Counted from the first letter of the stretch, positions 12,650-24,599 are shown. The stretch is DNA of 64,000 nt from Eumeta japonica (GCA_005406025.1 BGZK01001352.1:62001-126000); one strand, 5' to 3'. Notes: generated from the sequence alone by a model not told the origin. Numbers and translations are program-made.

Positions 12650-13668
12650 AAGAGTTAACATTAATTTGTAGTGTAAATATCATTTCAATGTATATACATC
12701 CGGAAGTATTTTTTATTTTGTCTTCGCCCAAAACGTCCTCGAAGCAGGCCGACTGCCGAACGACGTAACGTAACAAACTCCACGGAAATATTTTTTTTAT
12801 TTAGCTCGCCCCACATGCTGAAGATGTAGTACATATGTAAAAAGAATTTACATGTTTTTTTTCTGAAACCATAAATACCTCGTTTTCATCTCGTTACCAC
12901 TTTTTGAATATCAAGCGTTCTTTATTATCCGAGACTTACGTCGTTGTACAATTTCAATGCCGATGCCCCTCTATAGGAATGCTTTTAATGACGTTTTGAG
13001 TCAGCGATAAAATAAAAATATATGTAGTCGAATGGCATATATTTAACGGGTACCGTCAAATACTACAACTTTGCCCGCTTTTTCTATTTTATCGATCATA
13101 ACTTTAAAAATACGTGTTTATAGAAAACCATAGCTAATTAAACTAATAACCGTCAATCATGGATTCAAAATTGTTATTCATAAGCCTCGAAATTAAATTA
13201 TTTTAGGAGTTATTGAAATATCAACATATTGTGCAAAATTAGGTGCCAATGTGTTCAACTTTGCCAACTTTACATTGCTAAGCCATTTTAAGACCTATAA
13301 TCCTGAAATTAAGATACATTGAATTAAGTAGCGCAATATTGTGGCGCAATCTTCCGAAAGGAATAAAATATCCTATTAGCCAAATATCGTCTCTAAAGTC
13401 TTTTAGGCAAAATTAGGTAGCCTTTTATATTTTCTTCATATGAATATATCAGAAGAGCAAGAGTTATCAAAATTCAAACAATTTTGAAAAATCCGAAGAC
13501 ACGGTAATGTCTCGCGCCAAGTACACGTTAAACATATGGCGTGAGACACGTGTCTCTATTCTCCTGTCATATGCCACCATAACCCCATCATATTTTTACT
13601 TTCATATTTTTCATTATCACGGCTTTATTGACACTTTACACTGGTTGCTATAATTTTTTTTTATAAAA
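12650..13668. other. AT-rich spacer
   Basis: Apart from the GC-richer patch at 12720-12785 nothing is recognised. No coding frame was seen. Confidence 0.35.
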
Positions 13669-13830
13669 TCTATACATATATAATGAAAATAGGTGGTCTT
13701 TGTTCGCCAATCACGCGGATGCGGAATGATTTGTAGATGGTTCTAGGCTACTCACTTTTAGAATTCCGTAAATCCTTCGCCATTTTATTTATAATAAAAA
13801 ATTAGCCAGCGAAGCGGGCGGGACAGCTAG
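13669..13830 (+). mobile_element. Miniature Helitron (162 bp)
   Basis: It starts TCTATACATATATAATG and ends with a GC-rich hairpin-prone segment (CCAGCGAAGCGGGCGGGACAG) followed by CTAG. It sits between A and T, with no target duplication. A 5' TC, a 3' CTRR and A^T insertion are the hallmarks of Helitrons. It is too short to encode Rep/helicase, so it is non-autonomous. Confidence 0.65.
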
Positions 13831-14137
13831 TTATATATATATATTTCCAACAATTACTTTGTTTTCTTAATTATTTAATATTTTTCCTTGCGCCTGTTAT
13901 CGATTCTACGAGAGATTTTACTAATTTCAGCCGATTTTTTTATTCTGAAGTTGGTAGTACCATAAGTAATTAGTGTTATGTTTGAAGACATTTCAGGTGT
14001 CGCTATTGATGCTTAAGCGCTAATTTCGAATTAATAATTTAAAATTAATTTTGCTTTCATGTACTTTTCATAAAAAATAATTTATTACAAATAATTAAAT
14101 AAAAAATGTAGCAGTTAAATTATATTGATAGTCTTTT

Positions 14138-14192
14138 TCAAAACAGGCAACAAATAAATAAAATAACGGTATTTATTTATCGCCTGTTTTGA
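14138..14192. repeat. Inverted repeat / hairpin
   Basis: TCAAAACAGGC at 14138-14148 pairs with GCCTGTTTTGA at 14182-14192. Pairing extends inward through ACAAATAAATA / TATTTATTTAT with one extra base. Possibly the relic of a small palindromic MITE. Confidence 0.7.
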
Positions 14193-14361
14193 ATGTAAAA
14201 ATCAGAGATATATTTTTTATTTTATTTTTTCACAGATATAAAAATAATTTTATCATTATTTGTAACAATAGTTTAACGTGTACTTGACGCAACATTATAC
14301 TGTAAAACTGTTCTTTGTGGGATATTTATTCTCTTAAAGGAAACACAGCGCTTATTTCCTT

Positions 14362-15432
14362 AAACGCGCCATCTGTTAGATCATAAAATGTAAGTCAGTG
14401 TTTTCTTCAAATGCGCCATCTGTTAGATCGTGAAATGTAAGTCACTTTTTTCCTTAAACGCGCCATCTTTTAGATCATAAAGTGTAAGTCAGCGTTTTCT
14501 TCAAAAGCGCTATCTAACGATCGTAAAATGTAGGTCACTCTTTTCCTTAAACGTGCCATCTGTTAGATCATAAAATGTAAGTCAATATTTTATAGAAAAG
14601 CGCCATCTGTTAGATCGTGAAATGGAAGTCAATATTTTGTAGAAAAGCGCCATCTGTTAGATCGTGAAATGGAAGTCAATGTTTTCTTCAAATGCGCCAT
14701 CTGTTAGATCGTGAAATGTAAGTCAATGTTTTCTTCAAAAGCGCTATCTAACGATCGTGAAATGTAAGTCAATATTTTCTAGGAAAGCGCCATCTGTTAG
14801 ATCGTGAAATGGAAGTCGATGTTTTCTTCAAACGTGCCATCTGTTAGATCGTGAAATGTAAGTCGATATTTTGTAGAAAAGCGCCATCTGTAAGATCGTG
14901 AAATTTAAGTCAGCGTTTTCTTCAAAAGCGCTATCTAACGATCGTAAGATGTAAGTCACTCTTTTCCTTAAACGTGCCATCTGTTAGATCATAAAATGTA
15001 AGTCAGAGTTTTCTTTAAACGCGCCATCTGTTAGATCGTAAAATGTAAGTCAGCGTTTTCTTCAAAAGCGCTATCTGACGATCGTAAAATGTAAATCACT
15101 CTTTTCCTTAAACGTGCCATCTGTTAGATCGTGAAATGTAAGTCAATATTTTCTAGAAAAGCGCCATCTGTTAGATCGTGAAATGGAAGTCAATATTTTC
15201 TAGAAAAGCGCCATCTGTTAGATCGTGAAATGGAAGTCGATGTTTTCTTCAAACGCGCCATCTGTTAGATCGTGAAATGTAAGTCGATGTTTTCTTCAAA
15301 CGCGCCATCTGTTAGATCGTGAAATGGAAGTCAATGTTTTCTTCAAACGCGCCATTTGTTATATTGTGAAATGTAAGTCAGCGTTTTCTTTAAAAGTGCC
15401 ATCTGTTGGATCGTGAAATATAAGTCAATTGC
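14362..15432. repeat. 47-bp minisatellite, about 23 copies
   Basis: Tandem array of a unit containing GCGCCATCTGTTAGATCGTG, AAATGTAAGTCAATG and TTTTCTTCAAA. Anchor GCC triplets fall at 14368, 14415 and 14462, exactly 47 bp apart, and the array continues to about 15430. Variant units (for example GCGCTATCTAACGATCGTAAAATG, 3 bp shorter; GGAAGTC for GTAAGTC; TCTAGAAAA for TTCTTCAAA) recur in blocks, so higher-order duplication of several units has occurred. No protein is encoded. Confidence 0.92.
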
Positions 15433-16319
15433 TATTATATTATATTGTAGTATTTCCTTGGCTGACAGCGACTCCAAAATTAACATTAATTGTAACCACA
15501 TTATATGATCGTAATAATTTGATTGACTTTTACGTAGTCTAATATTTTTCAAACAATTCAATTTACTTAGGAAAACTCTAAAAAATATTTTGATCATTGT
15601 TTGTTATTCATGGGTACGTGTTGAGTTAAATATGAAGTGAGTAGATACCTATCTAACCTTCTTGTGTGGTAAACACGTAGATCGTACCTACATATTCATG
15701 AGTAGTAAAAGTAAGTTGATTATTAAGTTCTAAAAGAATACGCAATTTTTTTTTAATTTTTAGTGCGTATTAATTTGTTTTGGAATAGTTTTTGTTTTGA
15801 TGTCAGTTTATTTTTTCTTAATATTTTATATTCCAACAGCGTATAAACATTAAACGCCTTAACAAATTGAAAGGGCAATTATAGCGGTAGTTTTAGCAAA
15901 TTGCTTTATTTAATACTAAAGTTTACTCATAGATACGGTGTGAGCGATTAAACGTAGGGTTGTTTTGAAATCTGAAACTAACTCATTCGATTCCGGACCA
16001 CAGGCGAAGTGACTGATTAGTATTAATGTAATATTAAACCACTTAATCCGTGGCTCGATCCCGGACGTTGTAACCACATCAGTAATAACTATTGCTAGCA
16101 GCGTTGATCTATAAATTATTGCTGCCAGTACCAAATCTGGGGCCTTAATCCGTAAAAGTAGAAATCACTTGCAATTCGGGAATCGATTTGCGACTCAAAA
16201 TTGTTAGGTATAAAAAAATGTTATTCTTATACGCAATTTTGAGTGACTTTAAAGCGTTAGATTAAATTAAAACTTTGCACACTTATCGAGGACTGATGGC
16301 GTACAATAATATGGTATAA
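15433..16319. other. Spacer, no gene supported
   Basis: A B-box-like GGCTCGATCCC occurs at about 16050 but without a convincing A box. Minus-strand frames at 15343-15597 and 15916-16134 have no support. Confidence 0.35.
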
Positions 16320-17345
16320 TTGAACTGATCTGATGAAGGAGCCAGAAGGTAGGCACAGGAACTATATAACGGAATAACATATCCAAGTCGTGTTTGAGCT
16401 TGTTAGAGTTGTCTTGAGGTGTACTCTCACCATGAGTGATTTTCAGGGTTTGATGATGGAGCCGGAAGGTAAGCACTAGTACTCCATAATAGAACAACGT
16501 AACTTAGTCGTATGTTTTCTTAATAGATTTTTTTTGGCTTTGACTTTAGCCATAATTGGCTTTCAGGGTCTAATGATGGAGCCCGACGGTTGGCACGGGA
16601 ATTAACATATCATAACGGAACAATGTATCCTAACCACATTTGGGCTTGTTGGAACTGCTCTGAAATGTATTTTGACCACGATTGACTTTCAAGGTCTGAT
16701 GATGGAGCTTTCAAACTTCCAACTCCGTTATCAAACCCTGAAAACCAATCATGGTTAAAGTATGTTCTACGAGAATATCAACAGGTCCAAACACAGCTAG
16801 GCTGCATTGTTTCATTATGGAGTACTAGCGTCTACCTTCCGGTTCCATCATCAGACCCCGGAAACCAATCACGGCTAAAGTGCATTCCAAGATAATTCCA
16901 ACAATCGCGAACACCGATTGGATATGTTGTTCTATTATAGAATACTAGTGTCTACCTTCCAGCTGCATCATGAGACCCTGAAAATCGTTCATGGTCAAAG
17001 TACATCTCAAGACGATTTGTACAACACCAAACACGGCTAGGATACGTTGTTTCATTATGGAATTCCTGTGTTTACCTTCTGGCTCCATCATCAGCCCCTG
17101 AAAGCCAATTATGGTCAAAGTCCATTTAAAAAAATCCGTTAAGCCCAAATAAGGCTAGACTACGTTGTTCTATTATGGAGTGCTAGTGCTTACCTTCCGT
17201 CTCCATCATCACACCCTGAAAATCACTCACGGTGAGAGTACATCTCAAGACAACTTTGACAAGCTCAAACACAACTAGGATATGTTATTTTATTATGAAA
17301 CTCCCGTGCCTACCTTCTAGCTCCATCATCAGATCAGTCCAATTA
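16320..17345. repeat. Head-to-head inverted array of ~119-bp units
   Basis: A ~119-bp unit built around (T)GATGATGGAGCC.GAAGGT is repeated four times in forward orientation (landmarks near 16333, 16452, 16574, 16690). It is then repeated about six times in reverse orientation (CTCCATCATCAGACCCTG landmarks near 16722, 16845, 16962, 17083, 17202, 17319). The axis lies near 16710. The unit also holds AACACGGCTAGG-ATACGTTGTT and a TTATGGAGTACTAGTG segment. Frames crossing it (16267-16497, 16945-17148, minus) are repeat translations, not genes. Confidence 0.9.
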
Positions 17346-18082
17346 TACTATATTATTGTAATGTTTTAGGTCCTCGATAAATGGGCAAAGACTTTATTTA
17401 ATCTAACGATGTACATAAAAAAAATAATAATTATTCACTTTATACGAAATTCGAACGACGGAAAATCGATTTTAAATCGCTTGAGAATCGCTATAGACCA
17501 GTCTTCGGTTTGAGAGCGTAATTCTCGAATAATTCCGAAATGGCGATCTCTAACGGTTTTTGAATTCAAATATGCGATTAAATTTCATTATGATAATTTA
17601 GTGATTTCATTGTAGAAGCAACACTGTTAATAGGAAGACAATCAGCATTTCGAAATATCAACTTGGAAATTACTAAAATAATTTTAAAATCATGCGAAAT
17701 CAGAAATCGATTTCTTTTAGGTAATAAGGCCGCCGTACAAGGGCTTAGCATTCCCAAATCTGAAACAGACAGATTGTGGGAGGGTACACCTCTGTAGTGG
17801 GGTGACAAAAACCAGAAATATAAACAAAAAATGTTATGTTGATTTTTATGATGTTAAAGTGGAAATATTTAAAAATTGACGGGCGAATATTAACGGTAAA
17901 GCGGCCGACAGACATCATGTATTTTATAAGGGAAGATGAAACAGGAACAGTTTTAAGATTCCGTGAAACACTATCCAGAAAGCACCACACACGTAAAAAA
18001 GTAGTGTTTTAAATTCTTTTTGTATATAGAAAAAAATAAGGTGCAGTTCTTCATTGAAAGAGATTTAATATAATAGTAATTC
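17346..18082. other. Spacer, no gene supported
   Basis: Minus-strand frames at 17578-17808 and 17745-17990 show no domain. Nothing else was recognised. Confidence 0.35.
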
Positions 18083-18995
18083 TGTAAAGTATGGACATCT
18101 AGCGTCCATTTTGTGTAATATTATTATTTAAAACAATACAGCAAGGATTTCCAGAAAAGGTAAATGAACTACCTACAGAATTACAGCATTATTTTAATTT
18201 CAAAGAAGAACTTACTTATCTGAAAGGAATCATCTTCAAAGGCGATAAAATAGTAGTGCCAAAATCACAAATACAGAAAATACTAAAGAGTATTCATCAA
18301 GGACATTTAGGTATACAAAGCTGCCTGAGAAAAGCTCGACAATTCCTTTATTGGAAAGGACAATATGATGACATTGTAAAGCTAATTAAAAGTTGCTCTG
18401 TCTGTGAACAAACACAGAGACAATTGTAAAAACACCGTGCTTGTCAAAAATATACCTACACTTCCATGGCAAATAGTTTCATCAGATTTATTTGAATTGA
18501 AAGGTAAAACTTATCTAGTAATATGTGATAGTTACTCTGGATATTTAGATTTTGAACCATTAAAGAATCAGTCATCTTATGAAGTAATTGAACAACTCAA
18601 AAAGTGGTTTTCTACTCATGGAGTGCCAGAAGAGCTACAATCTGATAATGGAACACAATATATGTCTAGAGAATTCAGAATCTTTCAAAAAGAATGGAAA
18701 TTTAATCATGTCACATCAAGCCCACATCATCATCAAGGCAATGGCTTAGCTGAAAAAGCAGTACAAACAGCAAAGAACATACTAAGAAAATGCAGTATTG
18801 ACAAGTCAGATGTTCAACTCGCTTTGTCTATTATATAATATTATAGACATCTAGCGTCCATTTTGTGTAATATTATTATATGTGACATCTGTGTATGTAA
18901 TATAATCTATGGTTTTCTTTTCGTATTCGTACGTCAATAAATGCCGCTCATTTACTTATTTGCTAATCCATGTTTTATTAAGAACCACAACGTTA
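18083..18995 (+). mobile_element. Truncated Ty3/gypsy-type LTR retroelement
   Basis: A pol fragment is bracketed by an exact 34-bp direct repeat (18094-18127 and 18846-18879, beginning GACATCTAGCGTCC). The second copy is followed by an LTR-like tail with AATAAA (about 18939) and an ACGTTACA end near 18995. The first copy begins shortly after a TGT. This looks like two LTR pieces around a small surviving part of the interior; gag, protease, RT and RNase H are missing. Confidence 0.6.
18132..18838 (+). pseudogene. Retroelement integrase fragment, one frameshift
   Basis: The first part (18132-18426) holds the integrase zinc-binding HHCC finger: H-Q-G-H near 18297-18308 and C-S-V-C near 18396-18407, with LRKARQFLYWKGQ between. 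The frame then shifts, and the catalytic core runs 18404-18838: Asp in SSDLF, Asp in QSDNGTQY, Glu in GNGLAEKAVQ, with 35 residues between the last two (D,D35E). It stops right after the core, and the C-terminal domain is lost where the LTR-like repeat begins. Catalytic residues are intact, but the frameshift and truncation make it defective. Confidence 0.85.
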
Positions 18996-19110
18996 CAAAT
19001 TCCATGTAAATTAATTAATAATTATAATACAATGTGTAATAATTTTTGTGCTACACATTACTTGTCTTGCAATTAGTACGCTGATATGGGAAATTAGCAT
19101 ATCCTGTAAT

Positions 19111-20050
19111 CAGTGTTGCTAACTTAGCTACTTTATAGCTAGATTTAGCAATTTTTTGATGTCAGGCAGCTACAATTTTTTGAAACATGTAGCAAAACTT
19201 TTTAGCTATTTTTTCTAGCAACTTTTGGTTGTTGCCCAGAGCGGTGAAAAAAAAAGGTGCCGGCCGGCAATTTCCCGAAAAATAGACTAGTAGCAATAAA
19301 CACCTACAAGAGTGAGCATGATAATGTATTATGCGATTTGCTTACTCGTATGAAAACCGAGCGGAATCACTTTGGGGATTCCCTCGATTGTCTTACTGTG
19401 GCCTGTTAGGATTCCCCTTTTACTACTTCCATAGATCTTTGTTTCAATTTCATTTTATTGTTTTCATTCCATTGATCGTCATCGGTAGACTCAGTTGGTT
19501 GATCGAAAATAGTCGAAATAAAATAGTTTATTCCTTTTGGGTTGAAGTGAAGGAAAATAATATTCACAGTGACAGATATTCGCTCAGGAAAAGCAGCCAA
19601 TGCTGTCACAACTACGGCCTTCCTAAGTCCGTACTTGACAAAACGGGTACTGTGGAAAAATATTCGAAATCAAGTGGAGCTGATTCAGCTGCACAGGATT
19701 TATCATTAATTTCCCAGTGTTCACAATCTTCTACAACTTCCTCTAGTATTTAATTGAGTATTGTGTTTTTTTTTAATTGTCAATTTAGTAGTTATATAGT
19801 ATTACTATAATATAGTTTATAGATGATTTATTTGAGTATTATTTTGTTAATTATATTTTAAATGCAATAAATATTAAAGCCTTTAATAAAACATCGTTGT
19901 GTGATTTCTAATAATCATGTAAAACGATATTTATTTTTATTGGAAAATTTAGCTATTTCTAGCTACTTTTCAGGACGAAAAAATTACTCAATCTAGCAAC
20001 TTTCTGTAAAATTCTTAGCAACAGGCCTTCGGTAGCAGTTGGCAACACTG
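19111..20050. mobile_element. hAT-type DNA transposon with 8-bp target duplication
   Basis: The left end CAGTGTTGCTAACTTAGCTA matches the inverted right end (CAGTGTTGCCAACTGCTACC on the other strand). Both sides are flanked by the identical 8-bp duplication CCTGTAAT (19103-19110 and 20051-20058). Subterminal TTTAGCAA/TAGCTA(T)TTT words repeat on both ends. A CAG-start TIR with an 8-bp duplication is diagnostic of hAT elements. At 940 bp it is non-autonomous. Confidence 0.88.
19331..19753 (+). other. 140-codon open frame inside the hAT element
   Basis: The frame runs from an ATG to a stop, followed by AATAAA near 19867. Its last third is hydrophilic and Ser-rich, ending SQCSQSSTTSSSI, and could be the true end of a transposon protein. 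The first half (Phe/Leu-rich) looks like non-coding DNA read through. No BED finger or hAT dimerisation motif was seen. The coding call is doubtful. Confidence 0.25.
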
Positions 20051-20058
20051 CCTGTAAT

Positions 20059-20930
20059 TTTTCAATTCACATTGTAAGCATCCGAGTACCATGGAACTTG
20101 GAAGTAATATAGGGCATTTCCTATCTTTCTCTAATCCTTTTTTCCTTCATAGAAAGGCGTTTTAACTTAATTTTGTTATCTTCTTAATTACAAATAAGGA
20201 TGGTTTCAATTTCAGATCATAACAAAAGCTAAATAAAGACAGGCGTCAATTAAACGCGAACAAAACAGCGTATCTATAAACAAACATGTTTTTATTCATT
20301 TTTGATCCGATATTTTACCAGATAAGAGTTTATAGACCGCTGTTTACTTATTAATAATGGCGTTTTGCTGCCACCAAGATGGCGTGTAGGAGTTTACATA
20401 AATTTATGTATTTGTTAAATGTCGTTTATTTGTGTAAACCATAAACTGTAACAATTCGCGATTTATCGTTTGGAGCAACTTACCGTAAGCCCGTAACTAG
20501 TTGTAGACAGCTTAGTGATGCCTTTCTTTGCTTTTAAAGCAAGAATTGTCGTTTGAATATTTTCATTTTAATATTCAACTCGACAGATATCTGTGACTCA
20601 ACTAGCCGCTATCTTGAATTAAATTGATGGTGACTTCTAATTATTTCATATAATTCTATATATTAGAAAACTAATGCTGCTAGCGTGGTTTTTGTAGGGT
20701 TCTGTAGTTTTGATGAGGCGTCTTTATAAAATAGCTCAGTCCGTCTCGCAGTTTCGATTTACCAAAACATGAAAACATTTATGACGTAGATTCAATATAT
20801 ACTACCGTTAAATTGTAGGGCTTCGACGCGAACGACCGAGACGAGATCAAAGACAAAATATATCAGTGTGTAATGTGCACGTATTTGAGACAAATAGTGT
20901 CAATCTCTATGTCTATAGTATTTTTTATAT
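20059..20930. other. Spacer, no gene supported
   Basis: AT-rich, with GC-richer words near 20820-20845. No conserved frame was seen. Confidence 0.35.
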
Positions 20931-20934
20931 TGCA

Positions 20935-21060
20935 TTTTCGTCGGGCAAAGGGGTATGCGAGCCATCAGATTGTGTAGATGGTACCGTCTACTATGAACAC
21001 TGGCAATCCCAGAGGGGTCACCAGTGCGTTGCCGGCCTCTTGGGTGTGAAATAGGACATC
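20935..21060 (+). repeat. Lepidopteran interspersed repeat copy 1 (CAGTGCGTTGCCGGCCT family)
   Basis: Contains GGGCAAAGGGGTATGCGAGC, then ATGG...ACACTGGCAATCCCAGAGG, then GGTCACCAGTGCGTTGCCGG and a GTGAAATAGGACATCTTATG tail. It shares order and wording with the copy at 58111-58242. From memory this is an abundant lepidopteran repeat type; not searched. Confidence 0.6.
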
Positions 21061-22380
21061 TTATGAGGGATTGCGATCTAATGGAGGTGATTGGTGGCGA
21101 TAGAAGGGAAGGGCGTCATGGAGAAAAGATTGAGGTGACGGACGGGGGAGTGGACCACCGGAAACCTATCTCACTGGACGAAATGAAACACCGCAAGCTT
21201 GAAACAGAAACGGAATGACTGTCACCTTTGTAAGTTGGGTTGGTAAAAACTCTTAAATGAAAATATTCTGATATGAGCACTTTTTCAGAAATTTAGGGTA
21301 ATAAAATTGTTATATCCATTTAGTATCAAATTAGGAATCATTTTTAATTATGTAGATAAATAATAGAATTGTATCGCCTTTAAATAATAACTTAATATAA
21401 AAGAGAAGGAACTTTTCTGGCTCGTTGGTATAAAGAAGTCTAATTCAAATTGTAGAGTATTGAGTGTATTTAAATGTCAGGAAGACTTTTGGCAAAATTT
21501 TTTTGCAATTTTCAATTTTCCAATAATTCGATGTACGACTAATCTATAATAAAATAGTAAGGGAAAAACCCTTACATTACAGATATTTGAAAAAGAAAAC
21601 TACTTTTGGAGGGTATTAGAAATGTTGAAAGAATACATTTAAATGGTATTTATAAATTTTATCTATGTGTCTGCCTGTGCATTTGTCCGCGACATCCGCA
21701 AAAATACTGGACAGATTAAAATAATATGTCTCGTCCATGTTGAATTTAAAATGTTAAGATAATATCGGGGACTTGCACATTAAAAAAAAATAGACGCTAA
21801 ATTAGTAAATAGTTCAACGTTTCGTTGGTTTATTTTCCAACTTCATCAGAAAATCAAATATTAAAAACATTTTTTGATTTAGATAGCTGTGAAATGTAAA
21901 AATTAAATCCATTAGTAAAACTAAACTAATATCAATAAAAAATCACATTATAAAATTCTAATATGTATTTACATTTGAGGTTAACATCCTTGAGTTCATG
22001 CCATGCGAGTTAATATATAATGAGACAAGTGTCATTAACAATTATATATCTCAAAAAATCTTTACTATTACAAACTAACTAACTAGCCTTTTTCAACCAA
22101 TAATAAGAATAACGACAAAGAATTAAAAAAATACATGTCAGATGCAATGACAATTCAATCAAAGAATAACTCTTATAATATATTACTATAGAAGTGATTG
22201 AGTCAGAGTAATTTACTGTAACGGTATCAATTTATTAAAAATTTACAAGTATTTTTAAAAATTTTCTACATATTTTACATTCATGAATACAAAATATATA
22301 ACGAAATATGACTAAAAATTCATTGTATAAAATTTTTATTATTATTATTGTTATTATTCGGAAAAATTCTAACAACATTG
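21061..22380. other. AT-rich spacer
   Basis: 21060-21220 is GC-richer and open on the + strand, but without a domain or splice support, and probably belongs to the adjacent repeat. The rest is AT-rich. Confidence 0.3.
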
Positions 22381-22389
22381 ATCAGGTTA

Positions 22390-23560
22390 CCATATACTGA
22401 ACTCAGTATTTATGTGTCAGACCTAAAGCTAACATAATCTAACGTTTTCATAAAAACCACTTCTCTCATATTCCTCTTCATCAAGTTCATCCCACGGTCC
22501 GTAACCTCAACTTTATTCAGTTGAAAATTATGTTCTTCATTCTTAAAATGATGTTTTGCTGGTGCAGTTTTATTTTTCCCATTGTAATTTTCAAATTTGC
22601 AATCAGATTTGTATTGTTTTATTCTCATTTTCAGTTTCGATTTAGTTTGTCCCACATAATATTTGCTACATGTGCAAGGAATCCTATACATTAACGAAAA
22701 TTTAACTTCTTTACTCAGATAAAGAAGATAAATTCTTTTAGCTGATTATATAAGTATTTAAAATTTGACACGTTATGGTACACCGACTTTCAATCGGTGA
22801 GTCTAAATAAAGAATCAATTCTTGGTGACAATCCACTAACATAGGGAATTCTGCAGAAGGTCCACCTCATATTTTCAGCATCATTCTTGAGGTTGTACTT
22901 AATTATTTCCATTGCCGTTTATGTCCACATATTTTAATTATTCTTTTTGGGCAGTTATTAGACAATAGCAATGTCTTCACTTCGCTGATATTCTCTTCCA
23001 TTTCGTACTAATTTTTGACTGAGGGGATGATTCGAATAAAAATTCAGAATACTCCCAGAGCTACCCGTTTATTAAAACCACGATAATACTAGTTCACCTA
23101 TCAATGTTCGGTATACCATCACATCCAAGTAAGGTAGTTTGTTGTTATTTCTACGGTTGTGAATTGTGAATACATCATTATTGGGATGTCAAAATCAAGT
23201 TGACAAAATGTTTTAGATATCACATAATCCACTACAGTGATGGCTATTGAGATACTTGCTGGGCTTTTCATAGCACATTCTTCTTTCTTAAGATAAAAGA
23301 TCCCTTCAAAGAATAAGTATCAAGAGTCAAAGCAAGAGTAAATCGATTCTAGCAAGCGTTCTGATCTAGTTAGTCATACTCTTGAATGTCATCCCAACGT
23401 TCTATTATAATCTTCTTGATTAAGCTTTTATGTACGTTTGTGAAGAGTGAAACTAGATCAGCATATGATTACTGCTTTACCGATTTCAACGTCTAATTTT
23501 TTGATATCCAAGTCCCCGATATTATCTTATCCGATGCCGGACAAAATTTGATGAAATTGA
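22390..23560 (-). mobile_element. Penelope-like retroelement relic (RT remnant plus GIY-YIG domain)
   Basis: Reading the minus strand from about 23560 downward gives a decayed reverse transcriptase. A VSLFTNV motif (23433-23453) is followed by a KIIIERWDDI stretch. Further on come KLPYLDVMVYRT and SGSILNFYSNHPLSQK, characteristic of Penelope-like elements, separated by many stops. It ends in a still-open GIY-YIG endonuclease segment (22410-22691). The RT is inactivated; the endonuclease part is the best preserved piece. Confidence 0.8.
22410..22691 (-). pseudogene. GIY-YIG endonuclease domain of the Penelope-like element
   Basis: The open frame starts MYRIPCTCSKYYVGQTKSKL, where the 'VYKIPC...YIGQT' motif of the Penelope GIY-YIG fold is clear. 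It continues with basic residues, a CX(n)H-type AKHHF segment and HNFQLNKVEV. About 93 residues are open. The upstream RT with which it should be fused is broken, so the protein cannot be made from this copy as a whole. Confidence 0.7.
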
Positions 23561-24599
23561 ATATGGTAATAGTTTATACCTCGAGTAACATATAGGATAG
23601 TTTTTATTCCGTTTCGCTGATCTATTTTTTACATTTGTACATTTTAAACAAAAAAGTCTAGATCGCGAATAGGCTCGGAATCAAAAGTTGGGCCGGGATT
23701 GGAATCCAAACCAAGAGCAAGTTCGAGATCAAAATTAATAGTGCGATAGCAGATGTGATAGATGGTAGAGAAATTAAAAGAATTAAAACATAAAAAAGAA
23801 AGAAGCAAAGTTATGAGAGAAAGCCGCGGTAGTAGTCTAAAGTAAAAATCTGTGGAAAGATTACTCTAGAATTACTAGTTATCTAAATTACTACCTATAC
23901 AAATGATATTATCGAAAGTTGTTGACAAAAACGACATTGTTTACGATCTTATCATTTCCAAGTAGGTGTGTTGTATTGTTTGTCGCAGAAATAACGTACC
24001 GAGTGCAAAGCCGTCGGCACACGGCACCACAACGCGATCACTTGTTGTGGGAAATTTATTGGTAACATTGGAGAATTACCCATACATCGTTGTCTTTTAT
24101 ATGTTACGAGACGTCGTAATCAGAAATTATAGCATCAATGAATACTGAACACGTCAAAGGATACACCTGTTATTCAATCGTATAAATTACCGAGTCCTGC
24201 ATCAACAAGGAGTATATTGTTCTTGTCTGAGGCGTTAAGCGAAAGTTATGAGAATAGTGTTTGATAGAGTGTAAGCTGTTTTTATTTTGAATATCTAAGA
24301 AACTTTTAAGCAAGACGAATTTCTACTGCAAATTGAGGAAGTGCTCAGAAAAATTTGGAGTCAAGGACGAGTTTTCCTAAAAGAACGAAAAATGAGCATG
24401 TTGAATACAAATGTCTATCTAAAACATTAGTTCAGCAGGAATACAATTAATTAATAAATAAATAAAATAAAATAGCCTTTCTATTTCTTGCAAAAAAGGG
24501 ATAGCAATATATGTTACTTATACTAATCTTAGTTCTAACTAGTTTAAGAGAAAAAAGTGAGTTGAGTAATAAGTAAATAATAACTAAGGATTAAATAAA
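23561..24599. other. Spacer with low-complexity scraps
   Basis: 23655-23720 holds GGAATC/GGGATTGGAATCC-type simple repeats like those at 9.6, 27.7 and 34.1 kb. A 60-codon + frame at 23966-24148 has no support. Confidence 0.35.

Noticed and set aside
16267..17148. Minus-strand frames of 76 and 67 codons with similar sequences
   Set aside because: They share sequence only because both lie in the 119-bp repeat array.
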